A stretch of 23,488 bases of DNA, taken from positions 1 to 23,488 of the forward strand of contig CALAXO010000002.1 of NCBI GenBank assembly GCA_937894955.1. The letters run 5' to 3'. The stretch comes from an uncultured Clostridia bacterium (GTDB lineage: Bacteria; Bacillota; Clostridia; Christensenellales; CAG-138). A program made the translations under genes and the position numbers. Shown here one piece after another: positions 21,503 through 23,488 of the stretch. Within the stretch, counting starts at the first letter, position 1. Every line of letters starts with the position of its first letter. Under the pieces are notes generated by a model that saw nothing but the letters and a program-made list of their open reading frames with translations, had not been told where the DNA came from and ran no database searches.

Positions 21503-23488
21503 TGAGCGACTATAAACTTTCCCCTGATAAACCCATTGACGTTGCCGAGATCCTCAAAGATCTTGAAAACTACCGCCCCCGCCGCAGGGGGTGGACGTGG
21601 CGCAAACCTGTTAAAAACCTGCATATGGGACCCTTTGTTTACCATGACTGCACCGAACCGCTCAAGTTGAGCGTTCCCCTGCCCCCCGCACACTATTTCG
21701 AGAACATAGACCCGCAGCCTGCGCCTGTTATCACGACAGAAATCGCATCCGGCCGCTTTGAAGATGATATTCGCAGAATGCGTATGGCAGCGCACCACGG
21801 CGCAGATCACATAATGGTTATCCGCACAGCCGGACAGAGTCACTTTGACGGACTTATCGAGGGTACACCCCAAGGCATGGGCGGCGTTCCCATTACACGC
21901 AAGCAGGTTCGTGCACAACGCAAGGCACTCGACATGATCGAGGATGAAGTCGGAAGACCCATCAACTACCACAGCTATGTTTCCGGTGTTGCAGGTCCCG
22001 ATATTGCTGTTATGTTTGCGGAAGAAGGCGTAAACGGCGTTCACCAGGATCCGCAGTACAACGTCATCTACCGCAACATCAATATGATTCGTTCGTTTGT
22101 TGATGCATGCGAAAGCAAGAAACTTATCGCATGGGCGGGCATGGCACAAATCGACGGCGCACACAATGCAAATGCAACCGCACGTGAAGCATGGAAAGTC
22201 ATGCCGGAGCTTATGGTTCAGCATGGTATCAATGCAATTTTCTCCGCGCGTGTCGGCATCAACAAAAAGAATATCTGCCTGTCCACCGTTCCCCCGACGG
22301 CAACCCCTGCGCCCTGCGTATACATGGATCTTCCTTACGCGGTTGCTCTCCGCGACCTGTTCCATGAATACCGTATGCGCGCTCAGATGAACACAAAATA
22401 TATTGAGTCCAGTACCCGTGAAGCAACCGTCACCCACGTTCTGAACATGTTCATCTCCAAGCTCACCAGTGCGGATATCCAGAGCACGATCACGCCCGAT
22501 GAGGGCCGCAACGTGCCGTGGCATATTTACAACATCGAAGCATGCGACACCGCGAAGCAGACTCTTGTCGGTCTCGACGGCCTTATGGAAATGGTCGAGC
22601 TGAAAGACAGCGGCTATCTGCGTGAAAAAGCACGCGAGCTGAAGGAAAGAGCAATCCTCTTCATGGAAGAAATGCTTGAACTCGGCGGCTATTTCAACGC
22701 CGTTGAAGAAGGCTTCTTCGTTGACAGCGGCATTTACCCCGAGCGCAACGGCGACGGCATTGTGAGGAAAATCGACGGCGGCATCGGTGCCGGAACAATT
22801 TTCAAACGTGAAGCTGACTACATGGCTCCCGTCACCGCACACTACGGTTACAACAACGTTGAGCAGTACAATCCCGAGTTTGTCGATAACCCCTCCGCGC
22901 TTATCGGCGGCTGCACGCTTGAATGCCCCGAAAAGATCATCTATATTGATGAATTGGACGAAACCGACAACTGTCACGTTCGCATGGAAGAAGTCAAAGA
23001 TTTCGTTGCAGGCGGCAAACAGATTCGCCCAGAAATGGAATGGCTTGCGGACGGCACTGTCATGCTCACCATGTTCTTCCCCGCGCCCAAGCCCATTGCG
23101 GAGGCGGCTGCGCTTGAATGCGCAAAACGCATGAATCTTGTTGAATGCGAAGTTATCAGCCGTGAAATCATGCATTCGCAGGAGGGCACTCGCATTGAAG
23201 TCAAGGGCAAAGTTCCGTTTGCAATCGATGTTGACTCCCTTGTCATTCCAAAGGAACCCGATGTTCTGAGTGATGACGTTATCCGTGCCGATATCGAACG
23301 CCGCCCGATGAAGGTCGTTGCCGCAACCGTCGGCGAGGACGAGCATTCTGTCGGTCTTCGTGAAATCATCGACATTAAGCACGGCGGCATTGAAAAATAC
23401 GGCATCGAAGTGCATTATCTGGGCACATCCTGCCCGCCCGAAAAACTCGTTAACGCAGCAGTCGAGCTGAATGCAGATGCCATCATGG
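21502..23488 (+). CDS. oraE: D-ornithine 4,5-aminomutase, E subunit (partial, cut by window end)
   Basis: OraE is the large catalytic subunit and binds both adenosylcobalamin and PLP. The first 662 residues are present; the family is about 70-90 residues longer, so only the C-terminus is missing. The N-terminal part (MSDYKLSPDKPIDVAEILKDL, then RRGWTWRKPVKNLHMGPFVY) leads into the PLP-binding barrel. The barrel has RTAGQSHFDGLIEGTPQGMGGVPITRKQV and FSARVGINKKNICLSTVPPTATPAP. The Rossmann domain has the cobalamin motif D613-E-H615-S-V-G, with a lysine, K626, eleven residues after the histidine. In the Clostridium sticklandii enzyme the equivalent H618 and K629 bind cobalt and PLP, with the same spacing. 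GGAGG at 21488-21492 is the ribosome site. Confidence 0.97.
   Translation, partial: MSDYKLSPDKPIDVAEILKDLENYRPRRRGWTWRKPVKNLHMGPFVYHDCTEPLKLSVPLPPAHYFENIDPQPAPVITTEIASGRFEDDIRRMRMAAHHGADHIMVIRTAGQSHFDGLIEGTPQGMGGVPITRKQVRAQRKALDMIEDEVGRPINYHSYVSGVAGPDIAVMFAEEGVNGVHQDPQYNVIYRNINMIRSFVDACESKKLIAWAGMAQIDGAHNANATAREAWKVMPELMVQHGINAIFSARVGINKKNICLSTVPPTATPAPCVYMDLPYAVALRDLFHEYRMRAQMNTKYIESSTREATVTHVLNMFISKLTSADIQSTITPDEGRNVPWHIYNIEACDTAKQTLVGLDGLMEMVELKDSGYLREKARELKERAILFMEEMLELGGYFNAVEEGFFVDSGIYPERNGDGIVRKIDGGIGAGTIFKREADYMAPVTAHYGYNNVEQYNPEFVDNPSALIGGCTLECPEKIIYIDELDETDNCHVRMEEVKDFVAGGKQIRPEMEWLADGTVMLTMFFPAPKPIAEAAALECAKRMNLVECEVISREIMHSQEGTRIEVKGKVPFAIDVDSLVIPKEPDVLSDDVIRADIERRPMKVVAATVGEDEHSVGLREIIDIKHGGIEKYGIEVHYLGTSCPPEKLVNAAVELNADAIM

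Noticed and set aside
21391..23415. A 674-codon open frame on the minus strand opposite oraE, and a 464-codon one opposite ortB (19500-20894)
   Set aside because: Both mirror highly conserved plus-strand genes with good ribosome sites, and their translations are Cys/His/Asn-rich and lack any recognisable domain. They come from the codon bias of the real genes.
1..23488. CRISPR arrays, insertion sequences, toxin-antitoxin or phage-defence genes
   Set aside because: No regularly spaced repeats, transposases, terminal repeats with target duplications or recognisable defence proteins were seen on either strand.

Overview
The window looks like chromosomal DNA of an anaerobic Bacillota, most likely a Clostridia-class fermenter of roughly 50% GC. 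The grounds are the hrcA-grpE-dnaK-dnaJ order under a perfect CIRCE operator, strong SigA-type promoters and AGGAGG ribosome-binding sites, an oxygen-sensitive radical-SAM activase, cohesin/dockerin proteins, and a B12-dependent ornithine fermentation operon. No species can be named from sequence alone.

Layout. (1) 1-2394, plus strand: the tail of one dockerin protein, then a complete secreted protein with DUF4430-like, helical, cohesin, two InlB/Flg_new-like and dockerin modules. (2) 2614-7863, minus strand: the heat-shock operon hrcA-grpE-dnaK-dnaJ behind a textbook promoter and CIRCE. (3) 8023-9500, plus strand: an NrdG-type radical-SAM activase and a small zinc-ribbon membrane protein, each with its own promoter. 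(4) 9537-13062, minus strand: prmA-rsmE-mtaB-HIT, a translation and RNA/protein modification operon. In Bacillus the first three of these follow dnaJ; here they lie upstream of hrcA, and MtaB carries a cysteine-rich insertion. (5) 13262-15650: a LysR-type regulator divergent from a multi-pass membrane protein; their predicted promoters share one palindromic -35 hexamer. (6) 15785-15973: a tRNA-Pro(GGG) with its own promoter and terminator. (7) 16025-17870: a NifU-like scaffold protein and a GGGtGRT-family protein in one two-gene unit. (8) 17953-23488 and beyond: the oxidative ornithine pathway ord-ortA-ortB-oraS-oraE, with oraE cut by the window end.

How the genes work together. OraS/OraE (adenosylcobalamin and PLP) convert D-ornithine to 2,4-diaminopentanoate. 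Ord oxidises that to 2-amino-4-oxopentanoate, and OrtA/OrtB cleave it with CoA to alanine and acetyl-CoA. Ornithine racemase is not in the window. The least understood parts are the ord leader RNA (three 8-bp complementarities, partly exclusive or pseudoknot-compatible), the scaffold/GGGtGRT pair beside the pathway, the MtaB insertion, and the cohesin-plus-dockerin protein. I found no clearly novel multi-gene defence or mobile system, no CRISPR array and no insertion sequence.
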